Shown piece by piece: positions 1 to 10,149 of a stretch of 32,853 nucleotides of DNA; position 1 is the stretch's first letter; each line of letters begins with the position of its first letter. The notes beneath the pieces are model-generated. The model had not been told where the DNA came from. It saw only the letters and a program-made list of their open reading frames with translations, and made no database searches. This DNA comes from Isohypsibius dastychi (Eukaryota > Tardigrada > Eutardigrada > Parachela > Isohypsibiidae), in assembly GCA_034696485.1 (NCBI GenBank), contig JAQIWT010000130.1, forward strand, positions 1 to 32,853. Reading direction: 5' to 3'. A program made the translations under genes and the position numbers.

Positions 1-2308
1 CACCCTCTGGTTGCGCACTTGGTGAGCCAATTGGCGCAGCAAAACATAGTACCACTTGATCGGCAGGACGGAGTAATGTGAATGGAATGTAAATCAAGAG
101 CAAGTCCAGCAACGCTTGTAACTGGGTTAGGTACTGGTAGCACGATCGTTTCAAAGGCTCGCTTGCACATATTGGACTGAAAATTAAGCTGCAATGTGTA
201 AATTGCCATCCATGATGACTGGAATAACATTTGATACACAACGGGTGTTTTATACTAGTATTCATCGATGAAATTGCCCAGATCACCGACCGATCGGAGT
301 GGATAAAGTAATCATGGAAACGCCTGAGCAGCCCAACTTTTCAACGCTTAAACAATACGAGAGCTTCCGGAACTGCCTTGTGCTGATTACTCAGAATCCA
401 GCCATTCTCGCTGGTTCGGGAATTTTGTACACCGGTTTTGGTGATTAAGTATGTTAATTTTCTTTGGAAGCGAAAGTGAGTGGGTAGTCAAAAATATTGT
501 GTCTTCAGAGCATCTTATTTATTTTCCAGTAAGTTTCGTAGCGGTATCGGTTGCTAATTATCGAGACAGAAATAGTTCTTATTAGTTCTGGTGTATAAAA
601 TGAAACCCGGAGCTTCGTAGAACAGCTCTAATCGAGTATATGCAGAAGACTTGAATCCTTCGCCTTTGATCTAACATTAGCTCCAAGGACTACGGTCATA
701 GTTGGCCTTTATAGAGTGGTATGCACGAAGAACTTCTTCACAATAGTGAAGAGCTTCTTCACAATGACAATCTTTATTCAGACCTGATTCTCGAGAAATG
801 ACTGACAAGAGTGACATGTATACAGGCTGAAACCGAGCACACTGGCCACATTTGAGCCCTGGCTGACTGAAAAACACATGACCAGTGGATTTTCAGAAAT
901 ATACAAGAAAACTAGCTGGAGCATACGTGGGATAAGCTTGTTGAGTAGGATGGCCGGGAGTGTTTTTGTACGAGAATCATCCTTCGTGCCAAGGTCAGTG
1001 CAGAAGAGGGTGCAAGTGCCTTGGTGAACTCAGATGAAATTTTCCGGATGCAATCAATGGTGCTGATGCCCCGAAAGCAGTGGTATCCTCCAAAACAAGG
1101 GCTGTCTGTCTCGGCGATGAGGAGGATGAAGAGAAACACCCCAAAAAAGTGCATGGTTGGGTGAGCAGATATCGTCAGGGAAGGAAGAAGCTGGATGACC
1201 CAAGTACAGATATGCAGAAAAACACAGTGAAATGTTGTGGTTTTTCAATCCTCTGGAAACAGCCCCAGCGGCTTTCCTACCCCACTCTCTGCCTGTCAAA
1301 TCTATCCTTCTGGTCTCCGCACAATTCTTTGAGAAGCAAATCATTTTTTTGAGCGAAAGGTGGCGGAGTAGGAGTTGGATAAGATTGGTAATTTGAGTGA
1401 ACTCAGAACTTTTGTGGACTTTTATTAATAAAATTGAGGAGAAATCTGTAGTATCAACAACACAAATTGTTTTCGGTACTTTTGAATTCTTAGTTCAGGA
1501 GGCAAAGTCGATATTTAGGAGGATCCGATATTGAGCGGTTACTGCGGAAGATTAAAGAGTATGATATATGGTGAGGAAGTAAGATATTATAACTCAAAAA
1601 ATCGAATATATGAATATTCCTGGCACTTGGTTCGCTGGAAATACGCAATGTAGATTTGATTCGTGAGATCATCCTCTTCTGAGCACTCCACGGGCAAGGC
1701 TGATCTTCTTAAGTATTATATTTTTGGATTTTTAATTCGTTATGAATTATTTCACGTGAATAGTAATATGCTCATCCACGACAGCAAGACTAGATGGAGT
1801 ATATCTGGTTTGGGCTCGATCTTGTCATTGCGCAGATTGGATTGCTCCATTTATCAGATGCTGATTTGGAGGCTCGACAAGAAGCCTTGCTCGAGCGTGC
1901 GTGACCCGGTGCATCAAGGCCAACCTTCTACTGAGGCTCACTTCTGGGTAGGTTTTTGAATATTGGGCAGAGCCTGATTGTTCAATTATCCGAATTAACT
2001 CAGAACATCAAAGCAGTGCGGCTGTTAAGCACCACATCCCCCGGAATCTGTGCCAGGATCAACTTGGCATACAGTTCTGGGCGTCGCAGCGATACGGTGG
2101 CCGTGACTGGTTAAGCTCACGTTCTCATTGCAGACAGAAATTTGACAGATGAACTGTTCGAAGTTGTTTAGAAGTACAGGAAATACGCCGGCGGATTGAA
2201 GCAATTTCATACGCTTTTTGGGGATGAATTCTGACCAGCGGATACACTGATGAATTTCATTCCCCAGTCGAATACCGCTCTGCCAAGTCAGATCGCGTGG
2301 TTCGCCCC
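1..2308. other. No recognisable gene; short ORF with intron-like signals
   Basis: No protein family could be recognised in this stretch. A 44-codon ORF at 314-448 is followed at once by GTATGT (449-454), a good splice-donor sequence, and ATTTTCCAG ending at 529 would serve as acceptor for an intron of about 80 bp. However, the ORF reaches a stop codon just before the donor, so an exon is not established. The 12-mer CTTCTTCACAAT occurs twice (733-744 and 754-765). Other short ORFs on both strands look random. Confidence 0.4.
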
Positions 2309-2587
2309 ATGACGACTAAAAGCAACGAGAACCTTATTGAGGCAAGGCGTCTGTGTTTCAAGGACGCAACGCTGTTCCTTGATGGACTCGGGCGACGCGC
2401 CCCGTACGCGCTCATGCTGCAGAAACGGTTCACAATAACAGAGCTAGCTGCGGAAGCGGAAGAAGAAATAGATGAAGAGCACGTGGCTCTCCAGCAAGAT
2501 GAGGAATCCGGCAATGACAGTGAAGAAATTGACGTGCCTTTCGATAAGATCACGCATGTTGCAAGCACGGATTCAGATTCAGACTAG
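2309..2587 (+). CDS. Unidentified ORF with acidic, serine/aspartate-rich C-terminus
   Basis: I do not recognise this 92-residue ORF. The frame is open from 2228, so residues before the ATG at 2309 may also be coding, either as the last exon of a longer gene or as the 3' part of a broken one. The first half is mixed, with basic and hydrophobic residues. From about residue 50 it becomes strongly acidic (AEAEEEIDEEH, then EESGNDSEEID) and it ends in STDSDSD. Acidic tails of this kind are common in nuclear and DNA-associated proteins, but no catalytic or binding motif is visible. A long ORF lies antisense to it; that one is serine-rich, without recognisable features, and probably a shadow. No start context or promoter was found. 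Confidence 0.35.
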   Translation: MTTKSNENLIEARRLCFKDATLFLDGLGRRAPYALMLQKRFTITELAAEAEEEIDEEHVALQQDEESGNDSEEIDVPFDKITHVASTDSDSD

Positions 2588-4878
2588 TCGACCAGAGTTT
2601 TGATCATACTAGCGCTTGAGAGCATAGCTATATTTCGATGTTCCTTGCTTTATTCCGAATGGTGGTGTAAAATAAAATTTCGTTGTTTTCAAGTTCGATT
2701 TGCACAGTCGATAGATATTTCAGATATTTCAGCGGTTCATACATAGTTTATCTTTTCTGATCTGTAAAAACGTTAGGAAATGAAACTCTACGGGACAGTC
2801 TGCTAATATTTCTTATTCAAAATGCCGGCGAAAACAACACTTTTCACTCTTTTTTTGGCATCACTAAGCGCTACGTGCCATGACTTGCAAAAAGATGGAG
2901 ATTGAAGACTTGGCAACGAGTTGAAGTATTCCATCCAAACAAAATCAAAGTCACACCACCCAAAATTAGTAAAGCTAGTGCCTTGGTATACATGGAACTA
3001 TCATACTTTGAACAAATGTCACTGTTCTATTGATTTCAATTTCTCCATAATTTCACCCAAACACTGAAATATTCTTGAGCGAGCTTTTAGTATGTATGCC
3101 TCTAGTCATCAAAAAGATTGGGACAAGAATATACCATTTGTTACTTTTGCCATTAACACTACACCTCAACTGACAACAAAGATAAATCACCTACGACGGT
3201 AACTCATGCGAATTAACAAAGAGACTGAGAGACTGAGACTGAAAGAGACTGAGTTCCACTAAGATTGCATACAATGCCGATCAAAACAGCTGCGGAAGAG
3301 CTGAAAAATGACAGGAAAGATGGTTTCACCAAAAAGAATTCATTCACATGTGTGTAGTCTACGGCAGAGCAATTTAACGATCGGAACCGCAAAACCCAAA
3401 ATACTTTCATGTGGGAGGTAAGCTACTCATCAGCGACGAAGTATCTTGCATTCGGGATTCATCAAAATAAGTAAATTTTGTGCCAGGAAAAATGTTCAGA
3501 TTACGCAAATTGGATAGCTTGGCCGATGAAGTCCCAGGGAATTGAAATTCAAAAATAATCTACGTGCGACTGGAACACACCACGCAAAAAAGTTGTTTGT
3601 AGTATGTTCATGGACTGAAAAATGCGTCAATAATATATGCGAACGAATTTTTGTTTTTTTCGCTCCACGAAAATTATTTATCGGCGCATCTCAACTATCA
3701 TATCGACTGCAACACAGAGGACAAAAATTATATGATGTCTCTCAGCGGAGGATTAGATTGCAGGATGAACAGTTTATTTTTTCCAACGTTGAAAATTAGT
3801 TCGATTTTGTCATCGCTACAAGCCGCTATATCTGAACTATCCTGAATGCCATTTATTAAAAATGGTTGGAGACGACAGAGCAGTAATTGATATATGTGAG
3901 TAATCCAAACGGAAATTTATGACTGATCTGACAACCTGCAAGTATCTAAAATTGCGAGACGGAAATCAAGGAATGAGTAACGATGGATTATAAGTTGTCA
4001 AATTTAGCTGCAACAACGATTTTCCCTCCACGCTCAGTAATGGAGAAATATTTGCAAGCATTTTTAAAAAAAGTTGAACCTAACTCTGGAGCGAAATATT
4101 AACACTTGAATTCGAAATTCCAACCCGACGTTGATGTGCTGACCAAATTCGTAACATCAGAGAATATTGTAAGAAACTCTGATTTGTACGAAATAACCGG
4201 TCATTTGGAGGACAGTTTGGTGCTGTCATCTACAGTCAATTATGGATACGCAACATTCAACGATTTTGGTGGAATGTAAAGGAGGCTCACGCTGCTGCAT
4301 AGAGCTCAAATCACAACATTTGTTCTTGCTACCATGGCGTTCTGTGTACTGGCGCTCTATCTTGTATACAGATGGTCGTGGCGCGAGTGAGGAGTGAAAT
4401 AAGAAGAGGAGAGCTGCTAGACGAGGCCATACAGCTGAGTCACAGCTCATCTGAGGAAGATGAGTGACCAGCATTTCTGCAGCACGTCTACAGTGCCACT
4501 TGGGAGAAGAACGCGTAGATTCGTAATGCCTTATCTCGGAATCTGGAAGCAAAAAATGATACGAACATTTTGTATCGAGTTTAGGAAGGAAAGTAATTAT
4601 CAGTTGATTCATTATCTCATTATCATTATCAATCATTATCATTATCATAAAATTTTTCGTCTTCGTCATACAAAAATGGCGGAATACGAGACAATCACAT
4701 CAGAATTTGTAGCTGATGAAGAGGAAAGTCAGCCACCACGGATAAGATCAAGGCCGGAGCGGGAAAAAAGTTAATTACCCAGCAAACGTCAGGAAGTGTA
4801 TCTGAATCAGGAGGAATGAGCTTTGCGGAGTAATGTCGAGCTCGAAAGGAGAATTATATAGGATCACAATATTGACTA
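2588..4878. other. No recognisable gene; short membrane-like ORF, small acidic ORF, ATTATC repeat
   Basis: Mostly AT-rich sequence with no recognisable protein. A short ORF at 4334-4390 encodes one hydrophobic helix (MAFCVLALYLVYRW), and a different frame just after it reads a charged tail ending SSSEEDE before a stop. Imperfect ATTATC units lie at about 4610-4650. An ATG in good context at 4676 opens a 32-codon acidic-then-basic ORF ending at 4774. It could be the start of the interrupted coding sequence described next, but a frameshift would be needed to join them. Confidence 0.35.
4610..4650. repeat. Imperfect ATTATC microsatellite
   Basis: Several near-perfect repeats of ATTATC/ATTATCA are interrupted by CTC and AATC. 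This is a simple repeat with no implied function. Confidence 0.6.
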
Positions 4879-5067
4879 CTGTCTGACCAAGCAGAAATTC
4901 AACGAGCAACTGCAGAAACATCCACAGTGCTGAATATCAAGTATCTAAAGATTGAAACCAACTGGAAGAATTGTCAGCGCAACCATAGCAATTTTGTCAT
5001 GAAAGTGGCTGGCAATAAGAGTGATTACAAGCAGTGCTCCATCCAGTTGACTGCAATCGTCTCAAAG
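4879..5067 (+). pseudogene. Interrupted coding sequence, piece 1 (upstream of the LTR element)
   Basis: The frame is open from 4876 to the start of the 5' LTR at 5068 and runs on into it. It encodes a helical, Lys/Glu/Asn-rich segment with motifs such as NIKYLKIETNWKN and HSNFVMKV. The frame stands exactly at a codon boundary at 5067, the last base of the AAAG target duplication, and the same frame resumes at 16716 after the 3' LTR. The style, a coiled-coil-like run before any recognisable domain, resembles N-terminal Gag regions of BEL/Pao elements, but that is a guess and a host gene is not excluded. No start codon is assigned; the in-frame stop upstream is at 4873-4875. Confidence 0.45.
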
Positions 5068-5355
5068 TGTGAGGAATGCCTTACAAAGCCAACGCAGATT
5101 ACCCGCTACCACACGCCCTGTCCTCATTCTGCCAACCGGTTTGTGTCATGTGCTCGTTCATGTGTTCACTGTTTCGTAACTCATCTCAAGAGAATGTTTC
5201 GTGTCACGGTTCGTGTTTGTTCATCAGCTATAAAAGCTGATGCTTGTCATGTCTAACGTCGAGTGTGTTTCTGGTCTTTAAAATGAACCGTTCTGTAAAC
5301 TCTTGCTTCTCCCACAGTGATCCCAGTTACTATCTATATTTGTGAGAACCTCACA
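5068..5355 (+). repeat. 5' LTR
   Basis: This 288-bp copy matches 16424-16711 along its length. It starts TGTGAGG and ends CCTCACA, a perfect 7-bp inverted pair. The only sizeable difference from the 3' copy is a 6-7 bp stretch near 5101-5110 that is missing there. Confidence 0.9.
5222..5242 (+). promoter_or_regulatory. LTR palindrome containing a TATA-like box
   Basis: CATCAGCT (5222-5229) and AGCTGATG (5235-5242) form a perfect inverted repeat around ATAAA. TATAAAA (5229-5235) therefore spans the loop and could be the LTR promoter. In the 3' LTR the same site has become CATCAGCTAT-A-ATAGCTGATG (16574-16594), a longer palindrome. The promoter role is inferred from its position in the LTR. 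Confidence 0.4.
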
Positions 5356-5358
5356 AAT

Positions 5359-5373
5359 TAGTGCCGAAACAGC
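5359..5373 (+). other. Candidate tRNA primer-binding site
   Basis: Three bases after the 5' LTR the sequence reads TAGTGCCGAAACA. A site beginning TGG would match the CCA end of a tRNA, and here the second base is A. The position is right but the match is imperfect, and I cannot name the tRNA. Confidence 0.3.
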
Positions 5374-5712
5374 TGCTTGTCTGAATCCTTCCCTGTCATC
5401 CTAACGACAGAACGCCTTCCAACGGAGTGCACGCCGTCAGAAGGTGAACACAGGTCTTTCAGATAAGACTGAACACACCTTCCTCACTCCCCTGTTTGCC
5501 AACAAGATTTTTTTCACCCCGGAAAGAGTTAAGACTTGGCTAATAAAGTCACCCCACTTGGAACTTCACGTCCACAAGCAGGAGAGCGCTGTATAAACTT
5601 CTTCGCCTTCTGTGCGTTTTGGTAAGAGTACCAGTTCTCAATTACCACTCAATACCTTGATACCTTGTTATTGAGCCGTTGAGTGCTTTCTGAGAATGTG
5701 ACCTTTAAGACT

Positions 5713-6140
5713 ATGCCACCCATTCGACGTCTAAAGTCCTTCATTCTCAACGTCCCCACAACGCAGGAACCTGATCGTCTCATCAACTTTCATCACGAGC
5801 CACCTCTCATTACGCTCCACACCACCCCACTACAATCAGTTGTTTACCAGCCCTACCGACCGATCCATAAGTGCAACGCAAACTTCTTGCTCGTTGCCGT
5901 GCACCGATTAATCAATCAACTCGTTGCCAATCTTACGCAATAAGAGGTAATCGCAACACTCGTCGAACGATACTTTCGAGAAGTGTTACACAACCTTGTT
6001 GATCGAGCACTCGATCGACTCGTCGAACCGGAGCCATGTTTCACGAAGACGCCGCAGTTGGCAATAACAACTGTTGCACAACCGGATTTCGAACCGGATC
6101 CACTTGAAGAAACAACTGACACTGCTGGCAGCTTCTCATA
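5713..6140 (+). pseudogene. Gag-region N-terminal ORF, broken by one stop
   Basis: This begins at the first ATG after the LTR leader (5713) and runs in one frame to 6138-6140, with an internal TAA at 5941-5943. The predicted protein is rich in proline, leucine and threonine. It has a helical stretch with repeated Val-Leu/Arg pairs in the middle and an acidic tail (FEPDPLEETTD). No standard domain is visible. The next ORF (6196) is in the same frame, so this could be the upstream end of one Gag polyprotein or a separate leader ORF. TTTTCCAG immediately before the ATG at 6196 looks like a splice acceptor, so splicing from the leader to that ATG is possible. Confidence 0.45.
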
Positions 6141-6195
6141 AGCACATCCGTGTCAACGACGCTGGCACTGAGCCACACTTCAACTCTTTTTCCAG

Positions 6196-7400
6196 ATGTC
6201 GACAACAACATCAACACTCATTGCTCTCATCACCGCTTCGCCAACCAACACAACGCCCACGTTGAACACCAACACCTCGTCAGCAACTAATCAACCACCA
6301 CTCAACCCGATGAATAACCAGCCAATTCAACTATTCGCCGATCAGCTCACCGATGCGTTCGTTGCCGCACAGCAAGCTGCTGGGGCATTACCAGCTCCTG
6401 CCCCATTGCCAACATTCTACAATTAACCCGAGGATAAATCACGTCTTTCGTTAACAAATGTGAGACCGCGAAGCTGGCTAACGCATGGACCGATGCAGAG
6501 CTTCTGCTGAAAGTCCTTTGTCAGCTCAAGAGCAATGCTGCCAGCTGGTGGCAACGCCGGAGTCAAGAGCAACCTCCAGTTACTGCATGGGAAACTACGC
6601 CGACGGACGTGGGCTTCAAGAATGGACTTTTGGCAGCCTTTCACGCTCCCGATGCCCTGGATTTCCGAATTAGAGCACTTCAGCGACGAGTCATGAAGGC
6701 CGGCGAGACCATTCATGAGTATTACTATTCGGTGCTTGAGATGTCCGACACTCTACGGAATCTGGGGAAAACTTACACCTTGCAGGAGATGGCCTCACCA
6801 ATACCACATGGATATCGCCCTTATGGACCCACAAACTCCCGAGCAGTACCTGATGAAGGCCTCCAAGGTACTGGGGCTTAATCGCAAAGAAAACTCAAAA
6901 AGAACTCAACGGCAGCAGAGCAAAGACGTGCAGCTCCCAGTCGACATCAAACTCGGTTCCCTGGATTTGAACACACCTCTGTTCACACGGGAGACCAGCC
7001 GCATCAACCCAACCAACCAGCAAAATCAAAGAATGAATCCCATGCAGCTTTGGACTCAACAACGAAGCACTTATCAGCAAACTCAAGCCCCGGCCTTCCA
7101 GCAACAGCCACAATGAACACAACCAAGTACCATCTCCTATTGCATCAACCACAACAGCGGGCAGCCGTGCGCCAACTTGCCTCGATGGAACAAGTGCAAG
7201 TTCTTGCATTACTGCCAGAATTGTTGAAAGCCTAATCATGGGATGAATCGTTGCAGTCTGCTCACTGGCAGTACTTCACCTCAGACTGCAGTTACCCACC
7301 CACTGCAGAATTCCAACGGTCAGCAAACTGCCCCACCGACAACACGTGTCAACTGCTTCAAATGTGGCGGAAAATTACTTCCAATCATCATTTCCGCAGT
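6196..7400 (+). pseudogene. gag: Gag: capsid-type domain and CCHC zinc knuckle, frameshifted
   Basis: Gag forms the particle that packages the element's RNA. An ATG at 6196 opens a 76-residue Thr/Asn/Pro-rich segment ending at 6426. In another frame (6444-6795) the retrotransposon Gag core is clear: AWTDAELLLKVLCQL, then AASWW, then GETIHEYYYSVLEM. A further frameshift near 6795 leads to a Gln-rich tail (to 7116). In the same frame after a stop lies CQNC-(stop)-KPNHGMNRC (7213-7260), which has the spacing C-X2-C-X4-H-X4-C of a nucleocapsid knuckle with a TGA (7225-7227) at the first X4 position. A second CX2C (CFKC, near 7360) starts another possible knuckle. The total length is normal for a gypsy-like Gag. 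Frames and stops show it is inactive as it stands. Confidence 0.75.
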
Positions 7401-7546
7401 TAGCATCGCCATAACGTGGTCCTTCGAACGGTTCCCCTCAACGACCTTACTTCAATTCTCCCGGAGGACCTCAAGCTCGCCGAGACTTCACCATGATGAT
7501 GAGATACGCCTAACCTCCGCAGCGTATCTCCGATGGTTCAGATTTA

Positions 7547-7885
7547 ATGGCCACCACAACCACATCGGACAACGAAGATCAAGCTTCAATACAGCTTCTC
7601 GTTAATGGACACAACTCAGAAGCCTCACTGGACACAGGCTCGTCAGTCACAGCGGTATCTTCTAAAGTCGTATAGCAACGGAACAGCGCACATCTTGTCG
7701 ACCAGCGCCTCACTACCCCTATACTCTCTGCTAGTGGACATCTTATCCCAACAGCTGGCACGATTTCGTCAGAACTTACGGCATACGACAAAACGATGAC
7801 CATTCCTTGCGCTGTTTTCGACAACATGCCACTAGGGTACGACGTCATTCTGGGTTTTCCTGACTTCAAGAAATTCAGCTCTTGA
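7547..7885 (+). pseudogene. pol: Retropepsin-type aspartic protease domain
   Basis: This protease cuts the Gag-Pol polyprotein. The reading frame starting at the ATG at 7547 contains the catalytic LDTGSS motif (GAC codon at 7631-7633) about 28 residues in. Near the C-terminus it has YDVILGFPDF, which matches the ILG..(F/W/D) motif that closes retropepsin domains. A TAG at 7673-7675 interrupts it between the two, and the frame ends at 7883-7885. The domain lies in a different frame from Gag, as is common where protease is made by frameshifting, although later mutations could also explain this. The MITE at 7938 separates it from the rest of pol. Confidence 0.75.
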
Positions 7886-7937
7886 GTCCTTTATTTTCAT
7901 CTTTACCTGACCGCAACAACTGAAAAACTGCCGAATA

Positions 7938-8078
7938 CTCTATCCTCCCGATAAATCGGTGGTATAGAGTTTTGATTTAGTCAATCAAGACTGCGGGGTC
8001 CGGTTGGTACACGGACGCGGTGCGGTCCTGTTTTACTGAATCAAAACAGCTTACCACCGATTTATCGGGAGGATAGAG
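7938..8078. mobile_element. 141-bp MITE with perfect 27-bp terminal inverted repeats, TA target
   Basis: The ends are exact inverted copies over 27 bp (7938-7964 and 8052-8078), starting CTCTATCCTCCCG. The similarity continues with mismatches for roughly 16 more bases, through the shared TTTTGATT. TA dinucleotides flank both ends (7936-7937 and 8079-8080), the duplication expected for Tc1/mariner-type insertion. There is no coding capacity. It lies between the protease and RT parts of the LTR element and is therefore younger than it. Confidence 0.85.
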
Positions 8079-8182
8079 TACTACTGATGGTATAATAAGG
8101 TCGCCGGACAATATAAAATGTTGCAGTGGCAAAGTCTTGCTATCCAAACTAAAGTGGCGTGTCCATGCGTTCTCATGCCCTC

Positions 8183-8659
8183 ATGTCCCCGTCGTCAGTT
8201 GATCCGAAAGAGTACGAATGCGATTGCAGCCACCAATATGCTAGCAAGAGAGACTTCGTGAAGCACCTGTACTCCTGCGCTTCAGCCACTGACAAGCCCA
8301 ACTCCCTCCATTTATGTCCACGTGCATACTGCTAATACAACATCACGTACCCAGAAAAGCTGCAAAACCATCAAATGCTCCACCAGATGTGGGATACCGA
8401 CCAGTGCTCCTCAAAGGAAGAAACCTCACTCTCCAGACACATGTTTGGAAACTTCTCCATGCAATCGTCTCCGGCCCATAATCAGTCCTTGGATGTGAGC
8501 TCTATCCTTACGGGTAAACAGCTCACATCCCAACAACGGAGCGAACTGACCGCCATCCTCCTTGAATTTCAAGACTTATTTCCAAACACGGAGAACCCAC
8601 ATGGGATAGCCACGGTAGCACCAATTGTAATTGAACTTACATCAACTAGGCCGGTGTGA
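8183..8659 (+). pseudogene. pol: Pol N-terminal segment with two C2H2-type zinc fingers
   Basis: The frame opens at an ATG at 8183 and leads directly into RT, with TAA at 8333-8335 and TGA at 8657-8659. Finger 1 (8219-8278) is CDC...Y...F..H...C, with the spacing C-X1-C-X3-Y-X5-F-X2-H-X3-C. That is the classical C2H2 skeleton with Cys as the last ligand and one residue fewer in the first pair. Finger 2 (8315-8383) is C-X4-C-X12-H-X3-H with a stop codon at the first X12 position and Leu at the usual place before His. A third Cys/His cluster (QCSSKE...SRHM) may be a remnant. Residues after that (SILTGKQLTSQQRSEL...FQDLF) are the usual lead-in to gypsy RT. Such fingers are not a standard part of Ty3/gypsy pol. 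Confidence 0.65.
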
Positions 8660-9400
8660 GTCACTCAACAGAGATTGGCGCTCAAAGAACGCGAGGGAGC
8701 CCAGAAGCTGGTGGCCCAACACGTCAGTGAGGGCATCCTGGAAGCAGCTAGGAGCGCTAACCAGTCACCCATCCATCTTGTCAAGAAATCGAATGGTGAA
8801 TACCGCATTGTCGGAGACTTCCGACAAACTCAATTAGGTGATGAAACTACTCCGGTATACACTATCCTACATTAACAACATCCTCGACAGTATGAGCAAC
8901 TGCTCATACTTCACAAGTCTCGACCTTTGCGCCGGGTTCCACCAAATATCAATCGCCGAACATGGTCGGGACTTCCTGACCATCAGCATCCCAGCAGTTA
9001 GCTACCGATGCGTCACCTTGCCCATGGGGATTCAGTGCTCGACTGCAATCTTCCAACAGGCGCTTAACACCTTGATGAGCGACATGCTATACTGTCACTG
9101 CACGGTATACGTTGATGATATTACCATCGCCTCGGAGACGTTCGACAAGCATGCAGCGAGTTGACGACTTGTTCTCAGTCGTCTAAGAGAAGCCAACTCT
9201 ACACCGAACCCCTCAACGTGCAAATTCACGTGTCCGTCAACCAAAGTCCTTGGATACGTGGTATCAAAAGAGGGAGTAACACAGGATGATGCGAAGGTCG
9301 CTGCCGTTAAGAACTTCCCCACCCCAAAAACCGTTACTCAGCTTCGAAGTTTTATGGGCCTGTGCAGTTCACAGAATGTTTATCCCGCGCCCCTTAAAAA
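8660..9400 (+). pseudogene. pol: Reverse transcriptase domain
   Basis: RT copies the element RNA into DNA. In sequence order there are SPIHLVKKSNGEYRIVGDFR (fingers/palm entry), YFTSLDLCAGFHQI with the first catalytic Asp (GAC 8922-8924), LPMGIQCSTAIFQ, and YVDD (9108-9119) with the second and third Asp. VLGYVVSKEG and LRSFMGL of the thumb follow. At least two frame changes occur: near 8840-8870, and near 9370 at the move to the RNase H frame. The frame also closes after YVDD (9162-9164) and the thumb is picked up further on. All three catalytic aspartates survive, but no intact RT can be read. LDLCAGFHQI and YVDD are typical of Ty3/gypsy elements. Confidence 0.9.
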
Positions 9401-9960
9401 TTTGCGGTGTTCTGCTCGATCTGTACACTGGCCAGAACAAAGATCTGAAAAAGAAAGACGTCCTCGACTGGCAATCGACCCACCAAGCAGCATTTGATCA
9501 GCTCACAGAGAAGATGACGACGGCGCCCGTGTTGGATCACTTCCAGGACTTTCTGGATTCAGTCACAAAACTTGACAGTTCGCTTGCTGCCTGCGGGGCC
9601 GTATTTGCCCAGAAGCACCCAGAAGGACTTCGGCCAGTCTCATTCGGCTCTCGGAAATTTTCAAAAACCGAACGACTCATGAGTGCGATTGAGCGGGAGT
9701 GCTCAGGACTCAACTATGCAGTAGAAAGGTTTCGCCAGTATCTGGTTGGACGACCATGCACGGTGGTGACTGATCACTACAGCCTCCTCTGGATACAGTC
9801 CTAGAAGACACATAACCAGCGTCTTGCTCGCTGGGCCACGCTTCTCGGAGGTTTTGAGTTAAAAATCGTGCACAGGAATGGCAAGGATCACACCGACGCT
9901 GACGCTCTTTCCCAGTCTGCTGTTTTTCTCATTCCCGACAATGAACAAGAACCTGATCCT
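9401..9960 (+). pseudogene. pol: RNase H domain
   Basis: This domain removes the RNA strand during reverse transcription. It shows KLDSSLAACGAVFAQ with the first catalytic Asp (GAC 9574-9576), SAIERECSGLNYAV with the catalytic Glu, TDHYSLLWI with the next Asp, and HRNGKDHTDADALS at the end. The order and spacing are those of gypsy RNase H. A TAG at 9802-9804 breaks the frame once; the same frame continues to 10282-10284. The tether region before it (VLDWQSTHQAAFDQL) is also clear. Confidence 0.9.
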
Positions 9961-10149
9961 CAGTCACTCCTCCATATCACCACCATGCTGCACTTGGGAA
10001 TTGATGTGCGAGCCGAACAACTTGCGGACAAGTTCTGCATTCAAATAATGAATGTCTTGGAGAACACAACCAGATTCCCAACCGAACGCCAGAAGCGACT
10101 CGCCCAGGGATTCTACATGGATGACGGAATCCTCTATCTTCAATCCGCC

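Noticed and set aside
314-529. An exon with a GTATGT donor and TTTTCCAG acceptor
   Set aside because: The ORF ends in a stop codon immediately before the donor, and no coding continuation after the acceptor was recognised.
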